Part shown: piece by piece, positions 33,220-44,189 of the stretch
How positions within the stretch are numbered: position 1 is the first letter of the stretch
How the letters are laid out: the number at the start of each line of letters is the position of its first letter
Translations under genes and position numbers: made by a program
The notes under the pieces: generated by a model
The model's database searches: none
What the model was told of the DNA's origin: nothing
What the model saw: only the letters and a program-made list of their open reading frames with translations
Origin: Galeopsis tetrahit
Lineage: Eukaryota > Streptophyta > Magnoliopsida > Lamiales > Lamiaceae
DNA length: 64,000 bases
Assembly: GCA_963675135.1 (NCBI GenBank)
Contig: OY776122.1
Span: 18,664,881-18,728,880, forward strand
Direction of reading: 5' to 3'

Positions 33220-35240
33220 TCAGCATACTTGTCCTTCAAGAGCCTTGACCTTTTCCAAAGGTTTGGGCCTAGTCTCCTGAAGTACTTGAGTGGGCATTTC
33301 ATTCATTTTGCCCTTCCCTTTGTTCAGTGGTTGAATTATTTCATTTTCAGCTTGTTGTGCCACTGATTTAACAAAGATTTTCTTAGTGTTACTTGTGGAA
33401 GCAACACTAAGACAAGGTGAAGATTCAAATGGATCAAAACCTAATCCACTTCTTTGAGCCATAGGTCTTTGATAACTTTGAATTTCCTCTATTGCTCTAG
33501 AGGATTTGTTCAAAGCAGACATCTTTAATTTCAGGCTCTCTTCACTTGATTTAAGAATGTCATACTCATGTGAGAGGTTTTCAAATTTTGCCTGAAGAAT
33601 TTTTAGTTCAAAATCTTTTCTCTTCTGAGTAAGTAATTGAGCATCAATCTGTCTTTGTTGGTCAACTATCCTGAGATTTGCTTCCTCAAGCTCTCTCAAG
33701 ACTTGTTGGTACAACTCAGTAGATTTAATGTCAACTACTGTCTCAACAGGTTTTGAAAGCTCAATTGAAAGTCTTACATTTTCTCTCACACAGTTGTCAT
33801 GAAATTCTTGCAGCCTAGTGAAATCTTCCATCAACTTCCCAAAGGAAAGTTTCAAGTTGACTTCACTAGTGTTCTGTGATAGAAATGATGGTGAGCTAGA
33901 AGTGGAGGATACCTCATCATCCTCAATGGCCATGTTACACACATCATCATCATCATCACTGTTTGAGAACAGTCCATCAGAAGAGTTGAAGCTTTCAGCA
34001 CTATCAGATTCATCACCAGCCATCATGGCTTTTCTGTTGGTGAACTTCTTATCTCTTTTGGCTTGCCTCTCTCTTCTTTCCTTAGAGCTAAGTTTAGGGC
34101 AGTCATACTGGAAGTGCCCTTTCTTCTTGCAGTTGTAGCATAAATCCTCATCATCATCTTTGTTTGGATCATCTCTTCTTCTAGATGAGGAAGGTTCAGC
34201 TCTGTTGGACTTTCTCCTATCAGAGAACTTGTCCTCTGATCTTTTCTCTTCAGGCTTCTTGTCCTCAGCCTGTGTTTCAGGAGGGTTGTACCTTCTCCTG
34301 AATTTATTGTCTTGGTAGAATTTCTTGTATCTACCAAACCTTGAGTTGAGTTTGTCAAACCTCCTAGCCATGAGGGCCATCTCTTCCTTCATTTCAGTCT
34401 TAGAGACTGACTTTGATGATCTCGGAGTGGACTGCATTTCTGGTTCAGCAGCTTTGGCTTTAAATGCCACTCCCTTGGTAGGTAGAGAAGATTCCTCTGC
34501 TGGCTTCCTTCTGTTGAGGTCAAAATTATATGCTTTGAGTTCTGAGAAGATTTGTTGCATGGGCATGGTGGAGAGATCCTTGGTGTTCTACATCATTACA
34601 GCATATACATCCCACTTTTGAGTGAGACTTCTCATGATTTTCAATCCAACTTCTCTCCTGGAGTACACCTTGCCCAAGGAGTTGATTTCATTCATCACAT
34701 CAGTGAATCTACCAGCAAACTTGCCAATGGACTCATCTGGCTCCATTGAGAATTGTTCAAACTTCTGCACAGCCACTTGGATTTTGTTCTCCTTTATCTT
34801 TTCAGTACCCTCACACATTTCAGGAAGAGTATCCCAAATTTCTTTGGCTGTTGTGCAGTGGTAAACTCTTCCCATGATTGCATCTGGAATTGTTTGATAG
34901 AGAGTGTTCATTGCAAGATAATTCAAATTATCTTTTCTTTTCTCTTCTCTTCAGAAGTGAAGTCATCTTCATCTTTAGGGATCTCTTCCCTTATATCAGC
35001 TCTTTGAGCTTCAGTCATCCTGGGGTTGGTTTGGGTGAACACAAATGGTCCTCTTGTGATTACCCTCAGCATGTCAGTGTGAAGAGATGCAAGATGAGCT
35101 CTCATTCTGATCTTCCAGAAGTCATAGTTCTCAATTGAGAACATGGGAAGCTTGTGATGTGATATATGGTTGACTGGATTGGTGGCCATATTGTTGATTC
35201 CTTGAACAGCATCATGAGGAACAACATTGTTATTGGCCAT
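33220..35240 (-). pseudogene. gag: copia gag, minus strand, two lesions and truncated C-terminus
   Basis: It starts MANNNVVPHDAVQGINN at 35240 and has the copia gag (UBN2-type) core FWKIRMRAHLAS, IPDAIMGRVYHCTTAKEIWDT and FAGRFTDVMNEINSLG. A one-base frameshift lies near 34925, and a TAG falls at 34588-34590. From 34566 the frame is open for 448 residues through the zinc knuckle CYNCKKKGHFQYDC and a coiled coil (ELYQQVLRELEEANLRIVDQ). The end (KVKALEGQVC) departs from the sister gag at the junction with LTR-side sequence, so the protein is cut before its normal end. Confidence 0.85.
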
Positions 35241-35361
35241 GACTCTAAGAAAAAGTGTTAGTCAACAGGTAATAGGATTTCAGATAGATCAGTTCAGTGA
35301 CCACACTAAAAATGTGATTTTGAAAAATAAGATGAGTTTTTCAGAAGCAGTGGTCTATGAA

Positions 35362-35380
35362 CCCCTGCTATGATACCACT
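35362..35380 (-). promoter_or_regulatory. copia primer-binding site, minus strand
   Basis: AGTGGTATCATAGCAGGGG on the minus strand directly follows the LTR end at 35381. It matches the initiator-tRNA-Met-type site of copia elements (TGGTATCAGAGC) with one change. Confidence 0.85.
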
Positions 35381-36010
35381 TGTTAGTCCTGAAAGGAGTA
35401 TATAATAAGTGTATGGGGGGGGGGGGAATACAGATTCTGATAGTGACATGTCTTCCTTGAGTTCTTCAAAACTGGAAGACAGATTCTGATAGTGACATGT
35501 CCTTGTTTTGGGAAATAAACGGCTGTAACAACTTTGTCTTCATTCTGAGCCCTTTTCCCAATGTCTGACTTCAAGATTTACTTGGTCAAACATGGACATC
35601 TCTTCTTATCAACATTCCTGAGATAAGGACAACATTCCTTATCACTTGTACAACTTTGCTTATCAGATTCAGTAGAGTTCATTCATCAGCAGTGTTGGCT
35701 CTTTAGCTCTTTAGTTGATTTGGCTCTTTCTCTTTCCACTTCTTCTTTGAGTTGTCATTTAAGCATACATGTCTTGGAAAGATGGTCTTGACCTCTTCAG
35801 CATAGTTGTCTTGTTGACAGATTCAAGTGTTCTGAGACAACTCTTCTGAGACACTTAGTGGACAACTCTTCTGAGACATTCTAGAGGACAACTTTTCTGA
35901 GCTTTGTAAGATGCAGTAGATTGGTGCTTTGATGATGCATCTTGACTTATGTTGGCATTCACTAGGTTGCCTTTTCACTGATTCCACTTGATCAGCATAC
36001 TTGTCCTTCA
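35381..36010 (-). repeat. internally deleted copia LTR
   Basis: The ends match the LTR at 31732-33230, but about 900 bases (counterpart of roughly 31783-32680) are missing. At the deletion point the 20-mer AGATTCTGATAGTGACATGT occurs twice (35431 and 35481), while the full LTR has it once. Confidence 0.85.
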
Positions 36011-36496
36011 GCAGTCTTTGTTTTAATGTTTTTATTGTTTTTATCAGCATACAGGTCAAAAACCAATGAAACAGTGAGAACTGTTTTTATTCAAAACGTG
36101 GGAGGAGTTTTAATGTTTGTTTAAAGATGGGGGGTTTTCAAGGTAGATCATGTCCCAAATGATTTAATGCAAACAAGAGTTAAATCTTGGCATTTAATGC
36201 ATTGAAAGTGACTTTTTGGGTAGGGGACAAATTGAATCCTTGAAAAGGTGATATCTTGAAAAGGAATGAGACAGATATTGAAATAGGCAATGATGACCCA
36301 AAATAGGTGCTTATCAAACCTAGATTTGGTTTGATAGTCAAGACAACTTATCTGACCCTACATGGACAACTGTCCTGAATTTCAATGGACAAGTGTCCTA
36401 AATATTTGGGGTCATCTCTTCTGAATCTCAGTAGACTTGACCAAGTCTGCTGAACTTTGATTTTAGTTCCCCCTCTATGAGTAAACTCCTTTGGAC
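36011..36496 (-). other. copia 3' spacer without third ORF
   Basis: This is untranslated sequence following pol on the minus strand. It carries GGACAACTGTCCTGAAT-like motifs. It corresponds to the region between pol and the third ORF of the 15-kb element. The third ORF itself is missing here. Confidence 0.6.
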
Positions 36497-38692
36497 TCAT
36501 TTGTCCAACTTCCCTGGATCAAGTAGACCCAACTCTGCTGATAGTTCCAGAAACCTTGCCTCTGCAAGTGGTTTTGTCAATATATCAGCTTTTTGATGAT
36601 TTGTGTGGATTTTTACCAATTTGATATCCTTCTTCTCCACATGGTCTGTAATGAAGTGATGCTTGATGTCCACATGCTTGCATCTGGTGTGCAATACAGG
36701 ATTCTGTGATATTGCAATAGCACTGTTGTTGTCACAGAAGATTGGCACTTCAGTAGAGTTGACATTGTAGTCTCTTAATTGTTGTCTCAGCCAAAGAATC
36801 TGAGCATAACAACTTCCAGCAGCAATATATTCAGCTTCAGTGGTGGAGGTTGCCACTGTGTTCTGTTTCTTAGAGAACCAAGATATGAGCTTGTTCCCTA
36901 AGAATTGACAAGTCCCAGAGGTGGACTTTCTATCAATTCTACATCCTCCATAATCAGCATCTGAGTAGCCAGTGAGCTCAATGTTGTCATCAGCAGGGTA
37001 CCAAAGGCCTAGACTCTCAGTGCCTTTGAGATACCTCAAGATCCTTTTAGCAGCCTCTAGATGACTTTTCTTAGGATTTGCTTGAAACCTTGCACAAACA
37101 CCTACTGCAAAGGTGATGTCAGGTCTGCTGGCTGTGAGGTAGAGGAGTGAGCCAAGGATCCCTCTATATTCAGTAGAGTTGGTTGGAACACCACTCTCAT
37201 CTGGATCCATTTTCCAATTTGTGTTCAATGGAATCCTTACTGGCTTGCTGGTTGTACATCCAAATTTCTTGATCATTTCTCTGGTGTACTTGGCTTGGTT
37301 GATGAAAATTCCTTCCTTTGATTGCTTGACTTGTAAGCCCAAGAAAAAATTCATCATTCCCATCATTGACATCTCAAACTTGCTTTGCATGAGCTTTGAG
37401 AACTTCTCACACAGCTTCTCATTGGGGGATCCAAATATGATATCATCCACATATATTTGGACAAGCAAGATGTCTTTTCCTTCAGTGATTCTGAAGAGAG
37501 TTATGTCTACAGTTCCTTTGATGAAGCCATGATCCAAGAGGAACTGTGACAGTGTGTCATACCAAGCTCTTGGAGCTTGCTTGAGTCCATATAGAGCTTT
37601 CTTCAGTCTATAGACTTGGTTTCCAACTTCAAAACCAGGTGGTTGCTCCACATAGACTTCTTCTTTCAAAACTCCATTCAAGAAGGCACTCTTGACATCC
37701 ATTTGGTACACTTTGAACCTCTTGTGGGCTGCATAGGCTAGGAAGAGCATTTTTGCTTCTAGCCTTGCCACTGGTGCAAAGGTCTCATCATAGTCAATGC
37801 CTTCTGATTGACAATAGCCTTTTGCCACTAATCTGGCTTTGTTTCTGACAATCACATCATTCTCATTCTTCTTGTTCTTGAACACCCACTTGGTTCCAAT
37901 AACATCTTGATGTGAAGGTCTATCCACCAGCTCCCATACATCATTTCTGGTGAATTGGTTCAGCTCTTCCTGCATTGCTGTGATCCAGTTTGCATCTTGA
38001 AGTGCTTCATCAATGTCTTTAGGTTCTTGTTCTGATAGGAAACAACAAAACAGAGCACTTTCACCATGAAACCTTCTGGTTTTGACCCCTATACTTGGAT
38101 CACCAATATCAGATCAGTAGGATGGTCAGACAACCAGGTCCTCCTTTTTCTGATCCCTTCAGTAGAGTTGTCCTCTACTAAAGTTGAGTCACCAGTGTTA
38201 TAGAATTCAGGATAATTGAATGCAGGATCTAATTCAGGATCATATTCAGGGATGTTGTCCTCAATATCAGGGACATTGGTATTTTCAACATTTATGGTTC
38301 CCCCTGGAATATTTGATCTATTAACTACCTCAGCAGAGCCTGCTTCTTCATTGGTAGTTGTTACCTGAGTGTGAACTGGGATTGAGTCATTCAGTTCACC
38401 ATTTCCTTCAGTGGGGTTTGCTTCAGGAATATTGTCTTCAGGATTGTTGTCCAGTGAAACAATTTTAGGGAGATTGGTTTGGACAACATCTATGAATACA
38501 GTGTCCTTGTCTTTTAGACTTAATCTGGTTGTTCTTTGTGTGATTTCTTCAGTATCCAGGTTGTTGTTCCTGATCTCAAAGATGGATTCATCAAACACAA
38601 CATGAGGTGTTTCTTCCACAATTAGGGTTTTACAATTATACACTCTGAAAGCTCTACTGATTTGGGAATATCCAAGAAATATCCCCTCTTAG
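36497..38692 (-). pseudogene. pol: copia pol, integrase C-terminal end through RNase H, 5'-truncated
   Basis: The frame from 37975 to 36497 (492 residues) is fully open and contains RT and RNase H. RT has GIDYDETFAPVARLEA, LYGLKQAPRAWYDTL and IYVDDIIFGS. RNase H has DADYGGCRIDRKSTSG, STTEAEYIAAGS and KHVDIKHHFITDHV. Upstream, 38692-38089 encodes the acidic linker after integrase and is separated by a one-base frameshift near 38100. Protease and the integrase core are missing because the element breaks at 38692. It serves as a sister reference for the lesions in the 47.7-62.7 kb copy. Confidence 0.88.
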
Positions 38693-40617
38693 AGATTTCT
38701 CTAGCTTAGACTTCGTCTTCTTCAAATCCTTGGCCACAGTATCCTCAACCGAGGGAGTATTGGTGATGGAAGAGACTCAACTCTCAGCATCCACAAGTTC
38801 CGCTTCAACACTTTGGTGGGATGCCTGATGCTGCTGCAACGTCTCAGACGCCGTCTTTATCTTCTGCTGCAATTTGGCGACCTTATCCATGATCCGCTGC
38901 AAATTTGTTTGGGAAGCCTCGACTTGGGCAGAGCTCACGATATGCTTCTCCCTAACTTTGTGAAGGACATCCTTAGATTCAGCCAACTGCCGAGCAATAA
39001 CTTCCTTTGACAACCCATCAGCAAACTTCAATCTCGCCAAATCATAAGCATCAGCCTCCTCAAACAGAGATGTCAAAAACGTCTCTATGGCCGGGAAGTC
39101 AGACTTGGAACTACCCTTTATCTCAGCCAACACAAATGGCACTTCTTCCTTCAAAGATGACAGGGAATCAATAGGGGTCGCCATAATCCTCGCCCGAAGA
39201 TTATTCTATAGAAACACAGCAAAGTCTTGTTGTTGATCACGAACAAACTTTCCCCATTTGAAAACTGAAACAGTAAGGGGGCAGGGCTTCTTCACATTCA
39301 CCAGCTCGGAAGCTGCTAAAACTTTCGAAGAAGATGACACGTCTTCCCCATCTGACCCACAATCAGAATCGCTGCCAAAGATATCTATCCTTGCCTAAAA
39401 AGTGGAAACGTAATACGATCAAAAAAAAAAAAAGGAAGAAAGAAAGAAAGAAAGAAAGGGAATTAAATAAATGAAAACCTGTTTGGCTGGGGAACATGCA
39501 ACTGATTTCTTTGGGAGTTCGGGAGATTCGATGACCTTTTTAGCCTGCTTCCAGTGGCGGTCATCATCTCCGCTGTGACTTTCTTCTGAACATCGAGAAG
39601 TGCTCTTCCTCTTACTCGTTTCAACCAATGGTACCACTTCATGAATCGAGGGAGGAATAATCGACTTGTCAGCAACTACAACCCCTTCTTGTAGTACGTC
39701 ATCGATATTTGAACTAACTAAGTCCTTGACATGACTCTCCAAGTATATGCCATGAGCTTTGCCCCACCGTCTCTTGTACTCTGATGTAGAGTACTTCTTA
39801 AGACTCGAACTCAAATTTGGTAAACACACTTTGGCAAAAGACTTGCGCAAAGTGCAAAACCTCCAAAAACGAGTCCCTTCCGCCAGACTAACTTCACGGA
39901 CATCGACACTTAATTCTCCCGGAACATCTTGGTAGTAGCCGAACTGGCGACTGAAACGATGGGGGCTATAAGGCTCAATGATGAAACGATCCCCTTTCCG
40001 CCAAGTTAAATAATTGGAGCGAACAGTTAAGAAGTAACTCCAATTGCCCCACTGCCCCAAACCATTATCAGCGTATGAGACAGGCTCATCACGGATAAAT
40101 ACGTTGCAAGCCCACGAAATGGTCTCTCCCCGGTGGATTCTTGTACGAGCTGCCTCAGGTTCGAAATACCTCGCTCCATTTTTACCAGAAAACAATACCA
40201 TTGAAGGGACACGATACTCGTGAACAACTAATAAGTGGGTCCGAAAATATTGAGCTAACCACGTATAGACGAAGTGAACTGGAAAAGTAGAACCAACTCC
40301 CAACAATTCCGGCTGTTGAGAGATACAGTTTAAACCCTTATAGATACTCGCTAAGACCGGGACGGCGAGGCCAAACGAATTGCCCGTAGCCATAAGACTT
40401 GCAACCTTGAAAGTACTTGGCCGAATCATATTTTTATCCTCACCAAGAAGGACGAACGTGCAAAGCCAACATGCTAAGTAAGCAGCCAAATATGCTTCCT
40501 CCCGTCGAATCAGCTCGATGTTAAGTGTCTTAAAAGAAGTTGCTTCAGCCGAAGACCACTGTTTACAAGGTGCGAACGCACCAGAAGGGTTGTGAGTGGA
40601 CTTGGGACGAGAATACT
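38693..40617 (-). pseudogene. plant mobile domain (PMD, aminotransferase-like) gene, truncated
   Basis: Exon one (40617-39479) encodes the PMD: EEAYLAAYLACWLCTFVLL, RPSTFKVASLMATGNSFGLA, FPVHFVYTWLAQYF and EPYSPHRFSRQFGYYQDVPG. A basic linker follows. An intron (39478-39395, GT-AG) is then followed by exon two (39394-38693), a coiled coil (ESKDVLHKVREKHI and TNLQRIMDKVAKLQQKIKTA). Exon two has stops at 39206-39208 and 38777-38779 and continues as KTKSKLEKSL until the copia junction. PMD proteins occur both as host silencing factors and as extra ORFs in retroelements. The antisense position relative to the gypsy gag favours the latter. The upstream end fuses to the 315-bp repeat. Confidence 0.8.
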
Positions 40618-40932
40618 TGTTACAAGTATAAATAAACATAATCAAAATAATATCAGAATTATGTTTATGCAAATACTAGCCTCTTGAGTTACAATGTATC
40701 AAATATAGTGAAACAATAGGCAAAGTGCAGAAAGCATTTCTCTTTAAAATAGATAATTGTAAGTTATGATTACCAATTCAATTAATATGAAACAACAACA
40801 ATTTATTCTTCTCACATGCAACAAATCAAATTACCCAAAATACAAATTTTTAGACTTATTGCTACTTCTAGCATATCATACAATTATTAAATATCAATTT
40901 TATCATTTATTGCTTCGTCTAGCATATCACAC
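40618..40932. repeat. 315-bp direct repeat, right copy
   Basis: It is colinear with 26285-26599 without any length difference. After its end (ATATCACAC) the sequence continues AATTATGAAATTGAGGG, unlike the left copy. Its left edge abuts the first PMD coding exon. Confidence 0.92.
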
Positions 40933-41470
40933 AATTATGAAATTGAGGGATCAACCTGAGTGATACAATCGTAACCTCGACTCAATAAAAATAACATGTA
41001 AAGCATAAACAAAGACAATTCGTAGTATCACATCAAACCGAACACTGATATACTTTAAACCCTCACATTTTGCCCCAAATTATGTTCTTATAATAAGCAA
41101 ATTTGAAGGAAAAAAAAAGTTATCACCATGACCAAATCATGATTGAGCTTATTTACGGTTTGAGTCAACAAATCTCTCTCCTTCAACTTCTTCATCTGTA
41201 TCCCCAAATTTTCAGAAAAATCTCAATCACATAACTTCAGAATTACAAAAAAAAAATGTCTAATTTTATTTAAATACGCCTGTAATAAAATCATACATTA
41301 TCCTCATGCGTCATTTTCAATCGAAACTCAGCATCCTGATACGCGCCCTCGAGCTGGGTGACCTTTTGTTGAAGCTCATCAACGAGGTGGTCTCTCTCAG
41401 CAAGCTTCTAGCGGAGAGTCCCTGCATCTTAATCAAGTTTGGTCACGCACAACGCGATTACCATTAACGT
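40933..41470 (-). pseudogene. minus-strand coiled-coil gene fragment
   Basis: Two exons with good borders can be read on the minus strand. One runs from about 41450 to 41297 (KLLAERDHLVDELQQKVTQ, then LEGAYQDAEFRLKMTHEDN, donor GTATGA). The other is 41195-41127, exactly 23 codons (MKKLKERDLLTQTVNKLNHD), between TACAG and GTGATAAC. They join in phase into a coiled coil. The first exon has in-frame stops nearer its start (around 41411 and 41432). I do not recognise the protein. Further exons may have been displaced by the composite insertion to the left. Confidence 0.4.
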
Positions 41471-42055
41471 TGTTGGGTTCCCGGGCTGGACTTGGACCCT
41501 CCATAGTATTCTACTCGGTATGATATTGTCTGTTTGGGTTAGTTAAACCCTCACGGCTTTGCTTTTGAGTTTTCCCCAAAATGCCTCATATTAATGGAGA
41601 TACTATTCCACCCTTTTATACCCCATGATCCTTCAATGCCTTTCCGATGTGGGACATTGTTTGACCCTCAATAATCTCCCCTTCAAACAAAGGACCACGT
41701 ACCTCCTCTCAAACGACTCGCTCTAACTAGAACATCCCGCCTAGACCACCGAGTCAGTTCGCTCTGTCTAGGTCATCTCACCTAGCCACATAGACTTTGT
41801 CGTTTCTCCAAAGGGTTAGTCCGTCCTATTATTTGAGGAATTATCCTCCTTGAGGAACTCTCCTCCTTTAACATCTTGGCATATTTTGGACCACTCCGTT
41901 TCTTTCCACATATAACACCATTTGTTGGGTTTCTGGGTTGGACTTAGACCCTCCATAGTATTCCACTTAGTGTGATATTGTCCGCTTTGAGGTAGCTAAA
42001 CCCTCACAGCTTTACTTTTGAGTTTTCCTCTACATTTAGGAACACGTTGCGTTTT
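41471..42055 (-). mobile_element. TRIM-like short LTR element
   Basis: Two homologous blocks begin TGTTGGGTT(C/T)(C/T)C at 41471 and 41933; both continue GGGCTGGACTTGGACCCTCC (second copy with two changes) and GTTTTCC. The second is truncated near 42030. On the minus strand the first block has a TATA box (GGGGTATAAAAGGG near 41615) and GTCCCACATCGG. A degenerate TGGTGTTATATG next to 41932 may be the primer site. There is no coding sequence. A non-autonomous TRIM fits best. Confidence 0.55.
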
Positions 42056-42128
42056 GGTAAATAAGCACATATAACACTCTAGGAAAGACTAAGAGACATG
42101 ATAGATTAACAATGTTATTACATACAAC

Positions 42129-43326
42129 TAGGGCTGTAAACGAATCGAATAATTTTAGTCGATTCGGTATTCATATTCGAAATTTTATGATTCGAATTCG
42201 AATACAAATATTTTTTTTGATTCGATTAATAAACGAATACAAATACAAAAAAATCATAATATTCGATTCGATATTCGTAAGTATTCGATTAAATATATAT
42301 ATATATATATACACACTCCTAAATTATATATTAAATTAAATATATAATTCATTTACACCTTCTTAAATTATATATTAAATTAAAAATATATTGGGTCCAA
42401 CAAGTACAGGCCCACAAAAGTCAAAACCCTAATTCTTAGTAAATGTTCAATTTCACATTTTCCCCTCATTTTCACTTTTCCCCCTACGTCGTTTCATACA
42501 ACCGCCCCTCTCATTTTTCTCTATCGCCTGCATCTAGTCTTCCACGGCCAGTCGGCCACCAACTGCACGCATAGGCAACGCGCACAGGCGGCAGTCGGGT
42601 GGACCGCCTACACACCGACAGCACACAGGCGGTAGTCGAGACTTGGCAATCAACTCAGACAATGCGCAGGCAGAACTCGACACAAGCAACGCACATGTGC
42701 TGTTTTTTCTTTGTAGATTAGTTGTAGGTACTGTTTTTTATTTTGACAGATCAGTTCTTGTTTTCACGAATTCTGTAATATGTTAATTTGTTTATTAGGG
42801 AAATAATGACCAAGGTTTTCGGCAACCATTAATTTTTTTTATTAATATTTTGATACAAATTGTAGTAAATTTTACATACTCCGTTATTGTATTTTTTTTG
42901 TACAGATTAATTGCATAATTTGTGATTTTGTAATGAGAGTGTTGGAACAACATAATATAATAGTCAATTTAATATTTAGTGTTTTATTAGTTAAATATAT
43001 TGGTTATTTTATTAGTTAAATATATTGGTTATTTTATAGATTTTCTCTACAAAATTTCAAATCGAATCGAATAGCTTCGAATCAAATATTGCGAATCGAA
43101 TCAAATTGTATCGAATACGAATAAATTTCGAATCGAATACTCGAAAAATGTTATTTAAAATATACTTTTAAAAAATCGAATCGAATACTATCGAATATCC
43201 ATTCGAATCGAATACCGAATCAAATTTATTATTCGAAAAATAAACGAATATGAATATGAATATTCGAATATTTTCACGAATCGAATCGAATACAGTGGCA
43301 TTCACTTCGATTCGTTTACACCCCTA
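42129..43326. mobile_element. hAT-type non-autonomous element
   Basis: The left end is TAGGGCTGTAAACGAATCGAA and the right end its complement form TTCGATTCGTTTACACCCCTA. Both are flanked by the perfect 8-bp duplication catacaac (42121-42128 and 43327-43334). Inner flanks are full of TCGAAT/ATTCGA subterminal motifs. The 1198-bp body keeps a GC-rich stretch (42480-42700) resembling a gene leader but no transposase. Confidence 0.93.
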
Positions 43327-43334
43327 CATACAAC

Positions 43335-43874
43335 TACACATTGCCAGTTGGAACAGTATATTGAAGAAAACAAATCATAGTCCAGTTTTAGTATTGAATA
43401 TTTATATATGTTGCTTGGATTAAAAATATTCATGATATTATACATATCAAGTTTTTTAACGTGTTGTTTATAGAACTCAACATCTGCATAAATCACTTGT
43501 ACACTTTAGCATGTACAAATATTTTATGCATGCGGTTGGTTCCATAAGAAACTCACTTTCTGGTTCCATATCAAAACCAATAGCTTACATGTTAGATTGC
43601 TACTCATATTTGTATCACATTACACATACAATTATTTCACTTGACTACATCCATAATCATTCACTTTTTGTCTCACAAAAACATTATTCACGATCTATTT
43701 TTCATATAAAGAATTGTGGTGCCTTTTGATATAGGAATGTAGATGTAATAATTAATACTAGTGGTATGGGTGAGGACAACTTTTTTTTGGAAGGTAAATA
43801 GTATTTTTTTTATAGTACCATACTCAATTGCTTTTTACGTTATAATACCATACTCAATTGTAATTACTTCATGA
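43335..43874. other. intergenic, partly duplicated at 47668-62780
   Basis: No gene is visible. The segment ATTGCTACTCATATTT ... CACAAAAACATT ... ATTGTGGTG (43596-43725) has a diverged counterpart split by the 15-kb copia element (47668-47696 plus 62689-62772), which points to an old duplication of this flank. Confidence 0.5.
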
Positions 43875-44189
43875 GAGCATCTCCAATGGGAGGTAAAAAT
43901 CTGACATTACACTAAATTGAAGCTATGTACACAAATTGGGGAGTGGGTAGAATTTATGAGAGAGAAAATAGGGTGATAAAAATTTGTTGCTGCAACAAAT
44001 TGGAAAGATGGGGCTTACAAGGCCTGCAAAACATTTTTCTTAATTTTTTAAATATATTTTTATTTAATTTTTTAATATGTTTTAGTTTTAGTACCGTTGG
44101 ACAATTATTATTTTTTTATGGCCATCTAGAAAAGCTAGTACCGATGGAACAACAGACAATGAGCTAGTACCGATGGAACAAACAGACAA

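Larger units (their letters stand above)
31732..38692 (-). mobile_element. rearranged minus-strand SIRE-type copia element
   Basis: Read on the minus strand, the order is pol fragment (38692-36497), 3' spacer, shortened LTR (36010-35381), primer site (35380-35362), gag (35240-33220) and a second LTR (about 33200-31732). An intact element would read LTR-gag-pol-third ORF-LTR. This is therefore either two fused, internally deleted copies or a product of unequal recombination. The left junction is a clean LTR end (TGTTGGTCC at 31732). The right junction at 38692 is abrupt, inside pol. It belongs to the same family group as the 47.7-62.7 kb element. Confidence 0.85.

Noticed and set aside
41471..42055. 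Cassandra-type TRIM with 5S rRNA sequence
   Set aside because: The repeat pair looks TRIM-like, but I could not find 5S rRNA promoter boxes in it.
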